Below are positions 7,573-16,390 of a stretch of DNA of 45,940 nt, piece by piece (position 1 is the stretch's first letter; every line of letters begins with the position of its first letter). The notes under the pieces are model-generated. The model did no database searches. It was not told where the DNA came from and saw nothing but the letters and a program-made list of their open reading frames with translations. The stretch is taken from the NCBI GenBank assembly GCA_025358555.1, contig JANYJD010000017.1:1-45940 (forward strand). The letters are read 5' to 3'. The stretch is from Rhodoferax sp. (GTDB taxonomy: Bacteria > Pseudomonadota > Gammaproteobacteria > Burkholderiales > Burkholderiaceae_C). The position numbers and the translations under genes were made by a program.

Positions 7573-8778
7573 ATGACCCACCAAGCCTTCATCTGTGACG
7601 CCATCCGCACCCCCTTTGGCCGCTACGGCGGCGCGTTAAGCAGCGTGCGCACCGACGACCTGGGCGCGATCCCGCTCAAGGCCCTGATGGCCCGCAACCC
7701 GAACGTGGACTGGCAGGCCGTGACCGATGTGATCTACGGCTGCGTCAACCAGGCCGGAGAAGACAACCGCAATGTGGCCCACATGTCCAGCCTGCTAGCC
7801 GGGCTGCCGCTTGAGTTGCCGGGTGCCACCATCAACCGCCTGTGCGGCTCCGGCATGGACGCTGTAGGCACGGCAGCCCGCGCCATTAAAGCGGGTGAAG
7901 CTACGCTGATGATAGCGGGCGGGGTCGAGAGCATGAGCCGTGCGCCGTTTGTTATGGCCAAGGCCGAAAGCGCCTTCAGCCGTGCCGCGCAAATTTATGA
8001 CACCACGATTGGCTGGCGCTTTATCAACAAGTTGATGAAAGAAAAATACGGCGTGGACGCCATGCCCGAGACGGCCGAGAACGTGGCCGCCGACTACAAA
8101 ATCAGCCGCGAAGACCAGGACAAGATGGCGCTGGCCTCGCAGCTCAAGGCGGTGGCGGCGCAGAAATCGGGTTACTTTGATTCTGAAATCACGCCCGTCA
8201 CCATTCCCCAAAAAAAGGGCGATGCTGTAGTCGTCACCAAAGACGAACACCCGCGCGAAACAAGTATGGAAGCGCTCGCTAAGCTCAAGGGCGCCGTGCG
8301 TCTGGATGGCAGCGTGACAGCCGGTAATGCCAGTGGCGTCAACGATGGTGCCTGCGCGCTGCTGCTGGCCAACGAAGCGGCGGCAAAACAAAACGGCCTC
8401 ACTCCGCGCGCCCGCGTGGTCGGCATGGCCACCGCCGGTGTGCCCCCGCGCATCATGGGCATTGGCCCCGCGCCGGCCACGCAAAAAGTGCTGGCCCTCA
8501 CCGGCCTCACACTGGCGCAAATGGATGTGATTGAGCTCAACGAAGCCTTCGCCGCACAAGGCCTGGCCGTGCTGCGTCTCCTGGGCCTGCAAGATGACGA
8601 CCCGCGCGTAAACCCCAACGGCGGCGCCATCGCGTTGGGCCACCCACTGGGCGCGTCAGGCGCGCGCCTGGTCACTACCGCCATCAACCAGTTGCACAGA
8701 ACCGGTGGACGCTACGCGCTGTGCACCATGTGCATTGGCGTGGGGCAGGGGATTGCGATGGTGATTGAGCGGGTTTGA
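7573..8778 (+). CDS. pcaF: 3-oxoadipyl-CoA thiolase
   Basis: This 401-residue thiolase catalyses the last step of the beta-ketoadipate pathway, splitting 3-oxoadipyl-CoA with CoA into succinyl-CoA and acetyl-CoA. The acylated cysteine is Cys91 in RLCGSGMDAVG; the second active-site block NGGAIALGHPLGASGAR supplies the histidine, and Cys387 sits in CTMCIGVGQG. The insert TTIGWRFINKLMKEKYGVDAMPETAENVA and DVIELNEAFAAQGLAVLR are typical of PcaF. It starts 32 bases after pcaJ and is clearly co-transcribed. After it the next 275 bases (to 9053) hold no gene and no clear terminator. A general acetyl-CoA acetyltransferase is the alternative, less likely here. Confidence 0.92.
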   Translation: MTHQAFICDAIRTPFGRYGGALSSVRTDDLGAIPLKALMARNPNVDWQAVTDVIYGCVNQAGEDNRNVAHMSSLLAGLPLELPGATINRLCGSGMDAVGTAARAIKAGEATLMIAGGVESMSRAPFVMAKAESAFSRAAQIYDTTIGWRFINKLMKEKYGVDAMPETAENVAADYKISREDQDKMALASQLKAVAAQKSGYFDSEITPVTIPQKKGDAVVVTKDEHPRETSMEALAKLKGAVRLDGSVTAGNASGVNDGACALLLANEAAAKQNGLTPRARVVGMATAGVPPRIMGIGPAPATQKVLALTGLTLAQMDVIELNEAFAAQGLAVLRLLGLQDDDPRVNPNGGAIALGHPLGASGARLVTTAINQLHRTGGRYALCTMCIGVGQGIAMVIERV

Positions 8779-9053
8779 GGCAGAGTGCAAAAAGGCATCG
8801 AACAAAAGGGCTGGGTTGACCTGGCAGCGCGACCAGACGGGTATCTCTCCAGCGGACACCGGGTTTCCGATTGGCTGGAACGGCAGATGGCTCCCTGAGC
8901 TGCACTGGGGTATCCGCGCCGCTTAGTCATGCGAAGCGGTGCGCCCATCGTCAATCTGCAAAAATGGGAAAACTGATTTTCGCCACTTTGGTTGAATCGC
9001 GGCGGGGTCTGACGCACACTTGCGCCCAAACGTGAACAGATGAAGGACAGCGA

Positions 9054-9992
9054 ATGACGAATACGGCACAAGCAACTATCGGATGGATTGGCCTGGGCCG
9101 CATGGGCGAGGCGATGGTCAAGCGGCTGCTCAAGGGCGGGTTTGCGGCGAGCGTGTGGAACCGCACTGCGGCCAAAGCAACGCCGCTGGTGGAATACGGT
9201 GCCACCCTCGCGGCCAGCAAGCTGGATCTTGCGGGCTGCGACGTGGTCTTCACGATGGTGTCAACCACCGACGACCTGAAGGAAGTCTTGTTTGGCGATG
9301 GTGGCCTGGTCACGGGTGCCGTAAAGCCCAAGGTGGTGGTGGACAGTTCGTCGATCTCGCAGGAAGGCTCGGCCGAGATCCGCGCGCGGCTGCAGGCCAT
9401 GGGCGTGGGCTACCTGTGCACGCCCGTGTCGGGCAACGCAAAAGTGGCCAAAGCCGGCAAGCTGCTGATGGTGTCCAGCGGCCCGCGTGCGCTGTATGAC
9501 ATGGCCCGGCCTTACCTTCAGGCCATGGCGCGCAAGGTGATGTGGGTGGGTGAGGGCGAGCTGGCGCGAGTTTGGAAGATTGCGCACAACACCATGTTTG
9601 GCGTGGTCATCCAGAACCTGTGCGAGATCACCGTGCTGGCCGAGAAAGCCGGCATCCCGCGCCATGTGTTTCTGGAGAGCATCAACGACTCGGTGCTGGG
9701 CTCCATGTACACGCGCTACAAGACGCCGGTGCTGACCAACCTCACGTTCGAGCAGGTCACGTTCACGCCCAAGCTGCTGCTCAAAGACATGGACCTTGGC
9801 ATGGCCGCCGCAAAGTCTTACGGCGTGACCATGCCTGCTGCAGCGGCCACGCGTGAATCGGTGTCGCGCATGGTCGGGCGCGGGCATGATAACGTTGACT
9901 TTGCCATTTTGCTGCAAGAGACGGCCAGCGACGCAGGATTGACATTGGTGTCCGAAAACAAGGTGATCGACGACGGCCTGCAAGGGAGGTGA
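9054..9992 (+). CDS. NAD(P)-dependent beta-hydroxyacid dehydrogenase (HIBADH family)
   Basis: The 312-residue product belongs to the 3-hydroxyisobutyrate / tartronate semialdehyde reductase family. It has the Rossmann motif IGWIGLGRMGEAMVKRLLKGG at the N-terminus, VWNRT after strand 2 (NADP-type Arg possible), the substrate-binding DSSSISQEGSAEIRARL-to-PVSGNAKVAKAGKL block (variant of DAPVSGG), and the catalytic lysine Lys175 in RVWKIAHNTM, where the family usually has a Lys-x-x-x-Asn arrangement, as here. AAGGA lies 6 bases before the ATG. It opens the second catabolic gene run and nearly touches the downstream amidohydrolase, so the two are translationally coupled. Probable role: oxidation or reduction of a hydroxy-acid or semialdehyde intermediate. 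Confidence 0.85.
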   Translation: MTNTAQATIGWIGLGRMGEAMVKRLLKGGFAASVWNRTAAKATPLVEYGATLAASKLDLAGCDVVFTMVSTTDDLKEVLFGDGGLVTGAVKPKVVVDSSSISQEGSAEIRARLQAMGVGYLCTPVSGNAKVAKAGKLLMVSSGPRALYDMARPYLQAMARKVMWVGEGELARVWKIAHNTMFGVVIQNLCEITVLAEKAGIPRHVFLESINDSVLGSMYTRYKTPVLTNLTFEQVTFTPKLLLKDMDLGMAAAKSYGVTMPAAAATRESVSRMVGRGHDNVDFAILLQETASDAGLTLVSENKVIDDGLQGR

Positions 9993-9994
9993 GC

Positions 9995-11356
9995 ATGGAC
10001 AGTGGCATGAAACGCACGCTGATCCGCCACGCCACCATCATCACGATGGATGCGCAGGGCGACCTGCCGCAGGGGGACATCCTCATCACGGGCGACACGC
10101 TTGCCGAGATCGCGCCGCGCATTGAAATTGACAGTGGTGCCACCGATGTGCAGGCGGTGGACGCCACCGGCTTCATCATCATCCCCGGCCTCGTCAACGC
10201 CCACATGCACACCTGGCAGACGGCCCTGCGCGCCCTGGCGGCAAACTGGACACTGTTGGAATACTTCTCGAAGATGCACGCAGGCTTGGCCACCGTGTTT
10301 GCGCCGCAGGACCTGCACATCGCCACGCTGGTGGGCGCGCTGAACCAGCTCAACTGTGGCACCACCACACTGGCCGACTGGTGCCACAACAACCCGACGC
10401 CCGCGCACAACGATGCGGCCATCGCAGGCCTGCTTGAATCCGGCATCCGCGCGGCGTTTTTCCACGGCACGGCCAAGCCCGACCCCAAGCCGGGGCAGAC
10501 GCCGTTTGGGGAAGTGCCGCATCCGCGTGCCGAGGTCGAGCGGCTGCTGAAAAGCCATCAAGGCCATGCGTTGCTGAGCGTGCAGGCGGCGGTGTTGGGG
10601 CCACATTATTCGACCTTGGAGGTGTCTCTGCACGACTTTGCCATGGCCAAAGACCTGGGGCTGATCGCGTCGATGCACCAGGGCGGTGGCCCGGCGCGCA
10701 CACCCGATGGCTGGGAAAAACTGGAGGCGGCCGGGCTGCTGGGCGAGCACATCAACATCGTGCACGGCCATGCGCTCAGTGACGACCAACTCAAGCGGTT
10801 TTGCGGGCTGGGCATGAGTTTTTCTGCGGCGGCCGAGAGCGAAATGTCGCAGGGCCATGGCCACCCCATTACGGGCCGTCTGCGCGCCTTGGGCAAAGCG
10901 CCATCGCTGGGTGTTGACCTGGAGAGCGTGATGGGCGGCGACATGCTGACACAGGCGCGCATCGCCCTCGGGCAGCAGCGCAGCCTGGACAATTTTGCGT
11001 ATCGTACGTTGCATGGCAGCATCCCGCCCACGTCCACCATCACCACGCGCGAGGCGCTGTCATGGGTCACGGTGGAGGGCGCGCGCATGCTCAAGCAGTT
11101 GCACCGCATTGGCTCGCTGGCGCCGGGCAAGCAGGCCGATCTGGTCATGATCCGCGCGACCGATCTGAACATGCAGCCAGTGCACGATGCGGTCAATTCG
11201 GTGGTGATGCAGACTTCGCTGGCCAACATCGACAGCGTGATGGTGGCGGGGCAATGGAAGAAGCGCCATGGCCAGTTGCTCAATGTGGACTTGCCGCCCA
11301 AACTGGCCGCGTTGCAGGCGTCGGGCCGCAAAATCACCCGGGCGATGGCGCTGTAA
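9995..11356 (+). CDS. Metal-dependent amidohydrolase (cytosine deaminase / chlorohydrolase type)
   Basis: The 453-residue protein is of the AtzA/TrzN/SsnA/cytosine-deaminase branch of the amidohydrolase superfamily. Metal ligands expected of that fold are all visible: His70-x-His72 in NAHMHTW, His228 in SMHQGG, His257 (or 259) in VHGHALS, and Asp308 in GVDLES. The C-terminal LAPGKQADLVMIRATDLNMQPVHD block rebuilds the composite beta domain. Such enzymes deaminate or hydrolyse N-heterocycles (guanine, triazines, hydroxypyrimidines). The GGGAGG at 9984-9989 sets the ATG at 9995; a GTG at 9989 would overlap the preceding stop. The pairing with a molybdenum hydroxylase downstream suggests a nitrogen heterocycle as substrate, which is inference. 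Confidence 0.87.
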   Translation: MDSGMKRTLIRHATIITMDAQGDLPQGDILITGDTLAEIAPRIEIDSGATDVQAVDATGFIIIPGLVNAHMHTWQTALRALAANWTLLEYFSKMHAGLATVFAPQDLHIATLVGALNQLNCGTTTLADWCHNNPTPAHNDAAIAGLLESGIRAAFFHGTAKPDPKPGQTPFGEVPHPRAEVERLLKSHQGHALLSVQAAVLGPHYSTLEVSLHDFAMAKDLGLIASMHQGGGPARTPDGWEKLEAAGLLGEHINIVHGHALSDDQLKRFCGLGMSFSAAAESEMSQGHGHPITGRLRALGKAPSLGVDLESVMGGDMLTQARIALGQQRSLDNFAYRTLHGSIPPTSTITTREALSWVTVEGARMLKQLHRIGSLAPGKQADLVMIRATDLNMQPVHDAVNSVVMQTSLANIDSVMVAGQWKKRHGQLLNVDLPPKLAALQASGRKITRAMAL

Positions 11357-11360
11357 AACT

Positions 11361-11413
11361 AAAATATATAAAAATAATAGCTAACTATGCATATACAACA
11401 AGGGCTACAGCCT
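11361..11413 (-). repeat. AT-rich dispersed repeat, copy 2 (inverted)
   Basis: On the minus strand the segment reads GGCTGTAGCCCTTGTTG, then TATATGCATAGTTAGCTATT, then an AT tract. It matches the copies at 2652, 18414 and 19734 in order and spacing. It occupies nearly all the space between the amidohydrolase stop and the Bug gene start. Confidence 0.75.
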
Positions 11414-11439
11414 TTTTTACTGTAAAATTTAGGCCGAAA

Positions 11440-12432
11440 ATGATCAAAAACCTGCTTGCGATGAAATCGGCTGCCATTTTTGCAACCGCTGCGCTGGCAT
11501 CCGCCACGCTTTGGGCCCAGGCGCCTGCCAGCGGCACAGGCGCAGACTATCCTTCCAAGGTCATCAAGATCATCGTGCCGTTTACGGCAGGCAGCGCCAC
11601 CGACATCATGGCGCGCATTGTGGGCGAGCGGCTCAGCGCCAGTGTGGGGCAGGCGGTGGTCGTTGAAAACCGCCCTGGCGCGGGCGGCACGCTGGGGGCA
11701 GCGCAAGTGGCCAAAAGCGAGCCTGATGGCTACACCCTGCTGGTGGTGTCTACCGGCCATGTGGTCAACCCGGCCCTGTATGGCAACCTGCCTTACGACA
11801 CGGTGGGCGACTTTGCCGGTGTGTCACCGCTGGCCGCCTTGCCCAATGTGCTGGTGGTTGGGGCGGGCAGCCCGATCAAGTCAGTGGCCGACTTGATCGC
11901 CCAGGCCAAGGCCAAGCCGGGTCAGTTGAATTACGCGTCGGCCGGTGTCGGCAGTGCCACCCATGTCAATGCAGAGAAATTCCGCGCGGTGGCGGATATT
12001 GCGGTCACGCATATCCCGTTCAAGGGCACGCCCGAGACGATTGTGGAGGTCAGCTCGGGCCGGGTGGATTTCATGTTCACGCCCGTGCTGGCATCCATCC
12101 CGTCCATCCGCGACAACCGCATGCGTGCGCTGGCCGTGAGCACGTCCAAGCGATCAACGGCGTTGCCAGAGGTGCCCACGGTGGCCGAAGCCGGTGTGCC
12201 GGGCTTTGTGTTTGATTTCTGGATTGGCCTGCTGGCACCCGCCAAAACGCCGCGTGCCATCGTCAACAGGCTGAACGGCGAGGTGCGCAAAATCATGGCC
12301 CAGCCGGAGGTGCTTGAGCGCATGGTCAAGCTGGGGGCCGAGCCCATGCCCATGACGCCGGAGCGCTTTGACGCCTACATCAAGGAAGAATTCACGACGT
12401 TGGGTGCGATCATGAAGGCAGCGCCGAAGTGA
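11440..12432 (+). CDS. Bug/TctC-family periplasmic solute-binding protein
   Basis: The 330-residue product has a signal peptide (hydrophobic residues to about 26, ending LWAQA) and the family blocks YPSKVIKIIVPFTAGSATDIMARIVGE, VVENRPGAGGTLGAAQVAKSEPDGYTLL, LNYASAGVGSATHVNAEKF, HIPFKGTPETIVEVSSGRVDFMF and VPTVAEAGVPGF. Bug proteins bind carboxylates, amino acids or aromatic acids for tripartite tricarboxylate (TctABC) transporters. No tctA or tctB is present nearby, so it is an orphan, as is common in Burkholderiales. Two starts are possible: ATG 11440 (used here) and ATG 11461, 7 codons later; neither has a strong ribosome site. The location inside the catabolic run suggests it binds the pathway substrate or acts in sensing. 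Confidence 0.88.
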   Translation: MIKNLLAMKSAAIFATAALASATLWAQAPASGTGADYPSKVIKIIVPFTAGSATDIMARIVGERLSASVGQAVVVENRPGAGGTLGAAQVAKSEPDGYTLLVVSTGHVVNPALYGNLPYDTVGDFAGVSPLAALPNVLVVGAGSPIKSVADLIAQAKAKPGQLNYASAGVGSATHVNAEKFRAVADIAVTHIPFKGTPETIVEVSSGRVDFMFTPVLASIPSIRDNRMRALAVSTSKRSTALPEVPTVAEAGVPGFVFDFWIGLLAPAKTPRAIVNRLNGEVRKIMAQPEVLERMVKLGAEPMPMTPERFDAYIKEEFTTLGAIMKAAPK

Positions 12433-12449
12433 TGCCCCCACGCTGGTTA

Positions 12450-12538
12450 TTGGGGTCAGACGCCAATTTCGCTGCGGTGCGACGCACCGCACCCTGCGGG
12501 CAAGCCTATGGCTTGGCGAATTTGGACTCTGACCCCAA
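12450..12538. repeat. REP-like element: outer 23-bp inverted repeat with two inner hairpins
   Basis: The arms at 12450-12472 and 12516-12538 are inverted copies with three mismatches; the left arm starts TTGGGGTCAGACGCC and the right ends GACTCTGACCCCAA. Inside are two perfect hairpins: TGCGGTGC-GAC-GCACCGCA (12473-12491) and CAAGCC-TAT-GGCTTG (12500-12514). The whole would fold as a three-way junction. The GGGGTCAGA arms resemble repeats mobilised by REP-associated tyrosine (Y1) transposases in proteobacteria; that association is from memory. It lies 17 bases after the Bug stop and might also act as a terminator. Confidence 0.75.
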
Positions 12539-12583
12539 AAACCAGCTGCCCCCCGGTCTTTCTACGATGGCCATGGTGACTTG

Positions 12584-13099
12584 ATGGTGGCGCGAGGAAT
12601 TGAGCTGAGGCTGAACGGTCGTGCTTGTATTTTAAACGTCGAAGAAAACACGCCCCTGCTCTATGTGCTGCGCAATGAGCTGGGTCTGAAGGGCACGCGT
12701 TTTGGTTGTGGTGCGGGCCAGTGTGGGTCTTGCCATGTGCTGGTAGATGGCGTCTCGGTGCCCGCCTGCGACACGCCGGTGGGGGCAGCGCAAGGCAAGG
12801 CGGTGATGACGGTGGAGGGTCTCGCCCAAGGCAACGCCCTGCATCCACTGCAGCTGGCCTTCATTGACGAGCAGGCGGCGCAATGCGGCTATTGCCTGTC
12901 TGGCATTCTGGTCAGCGCGGCTGCCTTTTTGCAGCGCCATCCCGAGCCCGACGAAGCCGCCGTGCGCCAAGCGCTGGACGGGCACCTGTGCCGTTGCGGT
13001 TCGCACAACCGCATGGTGCGTGCAGTGCTGCGCGCTGCCGCTGCGATGCGTGACAACGTGAGTGCGGGCACGTCAGGGCTTGAAGGAGCGGCATTGTGA
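12584..13099 (+). CDS. 2Fe-2S subunit of a molybdenum hydroxylase (IorA/CoxS type)
   Basis: The 171-residue protein has both iron-sulfur modules of the xanthine dehydrogenase family small subunit: a plant-ferredoxin-type cluster (FGCGAGQCGSCHVLVDG followed by PACDTPV) and the helical C-terminal cluster (CGYCLSGIL and HLCRCGSHNRM). It passes electrons from the Mo centre to an acceptor. The next gene, encoding the Mo subunit, overlaps its stop by 4 bases. The ATG at 12584 is used. There is no FAD subunit gene, as in isoquinoline 1-oxidoreductase-like and nicotinate-dehydrogenase-like enzymes, which donate electrons to cytochromes or other carriers rather than to NAD. Confidence 0.92.
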   Translation: MVARGIELRLNGRACILNVEENTPLLYVLRNELGLKGTRFGCGAGQCGSCHVLVDGVSVPACDTPVGAAQGKAVMTVEGLAQGNALHPLQLAFIDEQAAQCGYCLSGILVSAAAFLQRHPEPDEAAVRQALDGHLCRCGSHNRMVRAVLRAAAAMRDNVSAGTSGLEGAAL

Positions 13100-15360
13100 G
13101 CGGGGCACCCGTTGAGGCGAACGTGCTCAACTTGCCCGGCAGCCTCAACACCAACCGGTGCCTGTCGCAATGGCTGTCAATCCATTCTGACGGCACGGTC
13201 ACGGTGCGCAGCGGCAAGGTCGAGCTGGGCCAGGGCATCAGCACGGCCCTGGCGCAAATTGTGGCGCAAGAGCTGGGTGTGGCGGCGTCACGCATCCGCA
13301 TGGTGTCTGCCAGCACTTCGGCGGGCCCCAACGAAGGCATGACGGCGGGCAGCATGTCGGTGCACGACTCGGGCGCAGCCCTGCGCCAGGTGTGCATTGA
13401 GGCCCGTGCGATTTACTTGACTGTGGCGGCGGCGCGGCTCAACATTGTTGCGCCCGACGGAGCTGCATCGCTGGAGGTTCTGGACGGCACGATCCGGCTC
13501 ATGCGTGGCAACAGGGACGGCAGCAGCGGTGACCAAGGCAGCCGCCAAAGCACAAGCTATTGGGCGCTCGCAGACGACACACTGCTTGACTGCGAAGCAA
13601 CGGGCCACACCGCAACGAAGACCCATGCTGACACACAGGCGGTGACGCAAGCCGTGGCTCGCCTGGATATCCCAGACAAAGTTCTCGGACGCGCGCGCTT
13701 CATCCACGACATGGCCCTGCCAGGCATGCTGCATGGCCGTGTAGTGCATCCGCCGTCTGCGGGGGCCACGCTGGTCAACGTGGACTTGGCGGCGGTGCAG
13801 GCCTTGCCCGGTGTGGTGGCCACCGTGCGCGACGGCAGCTTTCTGGGCGTGGTGGCAGACGATGAGTACCTGGCCGAGCGAGCGCTGGCAAAACTTGCGG
13901 CGCTGGCGCAATGGCAAGAAGTCAATGCCCTGCCAGATATGCGAGACCTGCCTGCGTTTTTGCGCGCGCAGCCATTGCAGACAAGCGTGGTGGCCGAGAA
14001 GAAGCCCGCCACGGTGCCCGCCGACCCACCCGCCGTGCCGCCGTCAGCAACGCTCCGTTTCAAAGCCAGCTATTCCCGCCCGTTTTTGGCCCATGCGTCC
14101 ATAGCGCCGTCATGCGCTGTGGCCCGGTTTGACAATCAGGGCGGGGGTGCCACGCTGGCCGTATGGACACACAGCCAGGGCGTCTACAACCTGCGCGCCG
14201 ACCTGGCACTGGTGCTGGGGCTGCTCGCGCCCGCCATCACTGTGCAGCACGTGGAAGGCGCGGGCTGCTATGGCCACAACGGCGCCGATGATGTGGCCTG
14301 TGACGCCGCGCTGCTGGCCCGGGCCGTGCCAGGGCGCGCGGTGCGGGTGCAGTGGACGCGCGAAGACGAACTCGGCTGCGCGCCCTTTGGTGCGGCCATG
14401 GCGGTAGAGCTTGCGGCTAGCGTGGGCGCCGACGGTGTGATTGCCGAGTGGCAGCACCAGGTGTGGTCAACCGGCCACAGCATGCGGCCCGGGCGCAGCA
14501 CTGTGCCGGTGCTGCTGGCCGCCACGTCGCTTGCAAAGCCGTTTGAGCGGCAGATTGCCATCAACATGCCGCTGGCCAACGGGGGCGGGGCCGAACGCAA
14601 TGCGGTGCCGCTGTACGACTTTGCGCAGTGGCGTGCCGTAAGCCACCGAAAACTCACCATGCCGATCCGCACGTCGTCACTGCGCTCATTGGGTGCGCAT
14701 TGCAATGTGTTTGCGATTGAGTCGTTTCTGGACGAAATCGCCAGCGGGCTGAAGCTTGATCCGCTTGAGCTTCGGCTGCGGCATTTGAGTGACGCGCGTG
14801 GCCGCGCGGTGCTGGAAGCCGCAGCGCACATGGCGGGCTGGTCCTCGCGCCCGCGCCATGCCGGGGCCGACGCACCTGCATCACCGGCGTCAGCCACAAA
14901 GGGCATGGGCATTGCTTTTGCCAAGTACAAGAACACAGGGGCTTACTGCGCCGTCGTGGCCGCCATTGACGCCGGGCACGACATCCGGGTGAGCAAACTC
15001 TGGATAGCCGTTGACGTGGGCCGGGTCGTCAGCCCTGACGGCGTGGCCAACCAGATCGAAGGCGGCGCTATCCAGACCGTGAGCTGGGTGCTGAAAGAAG
15101 CCGTGCAGTTTGACCGCACCCGCATCCTGAGCAATACCTGGGACGGCTACCCGATTCTGCGATTTTCCGAGGTGCCGGCGGTCGAGGTGAAGGTCATTGA
15201 CCGGCCGGATCAAAAATCAGTCGGCGCGGGCGAAGCCACGCACGGGCCGGTGGCAGCGGCCATCGCCAATGCCGTGTTTGACGCTCTCGGGGTGCGGGTG
15301 CGCAACATGCCGTTCACGCATGAGGCGGTGGCCAGCGCTGCGATGGCTGAGCCCGCCTGA
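13096..15360 (+). CDS. Molybdopterin-binding subunit of a xanthine dehydrogenase-family hydroxylase (IorB-like)
   Basis: The 754-residue protein starts at a GTG that overlaps the small-subunit stop (GTGA), with GAAGGAG upstream. It contains VTVRSGKVELGQGISTALAQIVAQELGV, TAGSMSVHDSG, the second-domain KVLGRARFIHDMALPGMLHGRVVHPPSAGA block, GAGCYGHNGADDVACDAALLA (a molybdopterin contact region) and the catalytic glutamate region VGAGEATHGPVAAAIANAV, with Glu713. Order and length fit the beta subunit of isoquinoline 1-oxidoreductase-like enzymes, which hydroxylate a heteroaromatic ring carbon next to nitrogen, or oxidise an aldehyde, using water. No Tat signal is seen, so the complex is probably cytoplasmic. 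The substrate is not evident; nearby amidohydrolases suggest an N-heterocycle. Confidence 0.88.
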   Translation: MSGAPVEANVLNLPGSLNTNRCLSQWLSIHSDGTVTVRSGKVELGQGISTALAQIVAQELGVAASRIRMVSASTSAGPNEGMTAGSMSVHDSGAALRQVCIEARAIYLTVAAARLNIVAPDGAASLEVLDGTIRLMRGNRDGSSGDQGSRQSTSYWALADDTLLDCEATGHTATKTHADTQAVTQAVARLDIPDKVLGRARFIHDMALPGMLHGRVVHPPSAGATLVNVDLAAVQALPGVVATVRDGSFLGVVADDEYLAERALAKLAALAQWQEVNALPDMRDLPAFLRAQPLQTSVVAEKKPATVPADPPAVPPSATLRFKASYSRPFLAHASIAPSCAVARFDNQGGGATLAVWTHSQGVYNLRADLALVLGLLAPAITVQHVEGAGCYGHNGADDVACDAALLARAVPGRAVRVQWTREDELGCAPFGAAMAVELAASVGADGVIAEWQHQVWSTGHSMRPGRSTVPVLLAATSLAKPFERQIAINMPLANGGGAERNAVPLYDFAQWRAVSHRKLTMPIRTSSLRSLGAHCNVFAIESFLDEIASGLKLDPLELRLRHLSDARGRAVLEAAAHMAGWSSRPRHAGADAPASPASATKGMGIAFAKYKNTGAYCAVVAAIDAGHDIRVSKLWIAVDVGRVVSPDGVANQIEGGAIQTVSWVLKEAVQFDRTRILSNTWDGYPILRFSEVPAVEVKVIDRPDQKSVGAGEATHGPVAAAIANAVFDALGVRVRNMPFTHEAVASAAMAEPA

Positions 15361-15372
15361 AGAAAGGTTTTC

Positions 15373-16287
15373 ATGCTGCTGCGCGTCAACATCTTCAACA
15401 CCTCCAGCAACCTGCCGCTCCTGGTGGCGCAGGCCAACGGCTATTTTGCGCGGCGTGGCCTGACGGTCGAGATCCAGACCACGCCCAATTCAGACGAGCA
15501 GCGCGCTGGGCTTGCCGCAGGCAAATTCGAGATTGCGCACGCCGCCGTTGACAACGCGGTGGCCCTGGTAGAGGCAGGCCAGGACGCGGTGATTGTGTGC
15601 GGCGGCGATGCCGGCATGAACGATTTCATGGTGCGCGCGCAGGTCAATTCAATGGCAGACCTGCGTGGCAAGCTGCTGGCCGTGGATGCGCCCAACACGG
15701 CCTATGCGCTGGTGGCCAAAAAAATCCTCAAGCAGGCGGGCCTGCTGGAAAACCGCGACTACAGCGTCAAGCTGGCCGGTGGCACTGGCCCACGGGCGGC
15801 GGCCATGGTGGCGGACCCGCAGTTGGCCGCTGGCATGGTCAACCCGCCGTTTTCGTTGTCTGTTCTGGACAAGGGCCTTAAAAGCCTCGGCAGCCAGCAC
15901 GACCTGCTTGGCCCCTACCAGGCGACCGGCGCTTTTGTGATGCGGGCATGGGGCAACGACAACGCTGATGCGCTGACCCACTACCTCGGCGCCTACATTG
16001 AGGGCCAGCGCCATGTGATGGACCCCACGCACCGCAATGGCATGATTGCGCTGCTGGCCAGCCGCTTCAAGCTGTCGTTGGATGTTGCGCAAGGCACCTA
16101 TGAAGCACTGGTCAAGCCAGGCTCGGGCCTGGCGCCAGATGCCCGGTTCAACCCCGAAGGGTTCGCAGCCGTGCTGGCCATCCGCGCCGAGATGCAAGGC
16201 ATGTGGGGCGGTACGCCGCCCGCGCCCGGCAAGTACCTTGACCTGTCGTATTTTGAGCGCGCCATTGGCGCAGCGTATGAGGCTTGA
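15373..16287 (+). CDS. NMT1/SsuA-type binding-fold protein lacking a signal peptide
   Basis: This 304-residue protein has the periplasmic-binding-protein fold of the NMT1/ThiY/SsuA group: LPLLVAQANGYFARRGLTVEIQTTPNSDEQRAGLAAGKFEIAHAAVDNAVAL, then DLRGKLLAVDAPNTAYALVAKKILKQAGLL. It begins directly with the first strand of the fold (MLLRVNIFNTSS), so there is no export signal, and no ABC permease or ATPase is adjacent. It starts 12 bases after the Mo-subunit stop, with AAGAAAGG upstream, so it belongs to that operon. The HMP-synthase motif CCCFC of yeast THI5 is absent. It may be an intracellular ligand-binding or enzymatic relative; a misplaced start is excluded because the upstream sequence belongs to the Mo subunit. 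Confidence 0.75.
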   Translation: MLLRVNIFNTSSNLPLLVAQANGYFARRGLTVEIQTTPNSDEQRAGLAAGKFEIAHAAVDNAVALVEAGQDAVIVCGGDAGMNDFMVRAQVNSMADLRGKLLAVDAPNTAYALVAKKILKQAGLLENRDYSVKLAGGTGPRAAAMVADPQLAAGMVNPPFSLSVLDKGLKSLGSQHDLLGPYQATGAFVMRAWGNDNADALTHYLGAYIEGQRHVMDPTHRNGMIALLASRFKLSLDVAQGTYEALVKPGSGLAPDARFNPEGFAAVLAIRAEMQGMWGGTPPAPGKYLDLSYFERAIGAAYEA

Positions 16288-16390
16288 ACGCTGATTTGGC
16301 CCTGCCAGCCTGGGCCATCAGCAACAACATTAAGTGGAATTGATTGTTTCGGTGAGACCCTGATTTCGACGATGTTTAAAGGAGACCGTA

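Noticed and set aside
8779-9053. Gene-free gap after pcaF examined for a small gene or RNA
   Set aside because: Only short frames without a ribosome site, no hairpin with a T run and no family resemblance were found.
9818-11014. Long open frame on the minus strand opposite the amidohydrolase gene
   Set aside because: It is a mirror of GC-biased codon use; the plus-strand protein has complete catalytic motifs and family length.
15373-16287. THI5-type HMP-phosphate synthase
   Set aside because: The CCCFC motif and the active-site histidine context are not present, and no thiamine genes are nearby.
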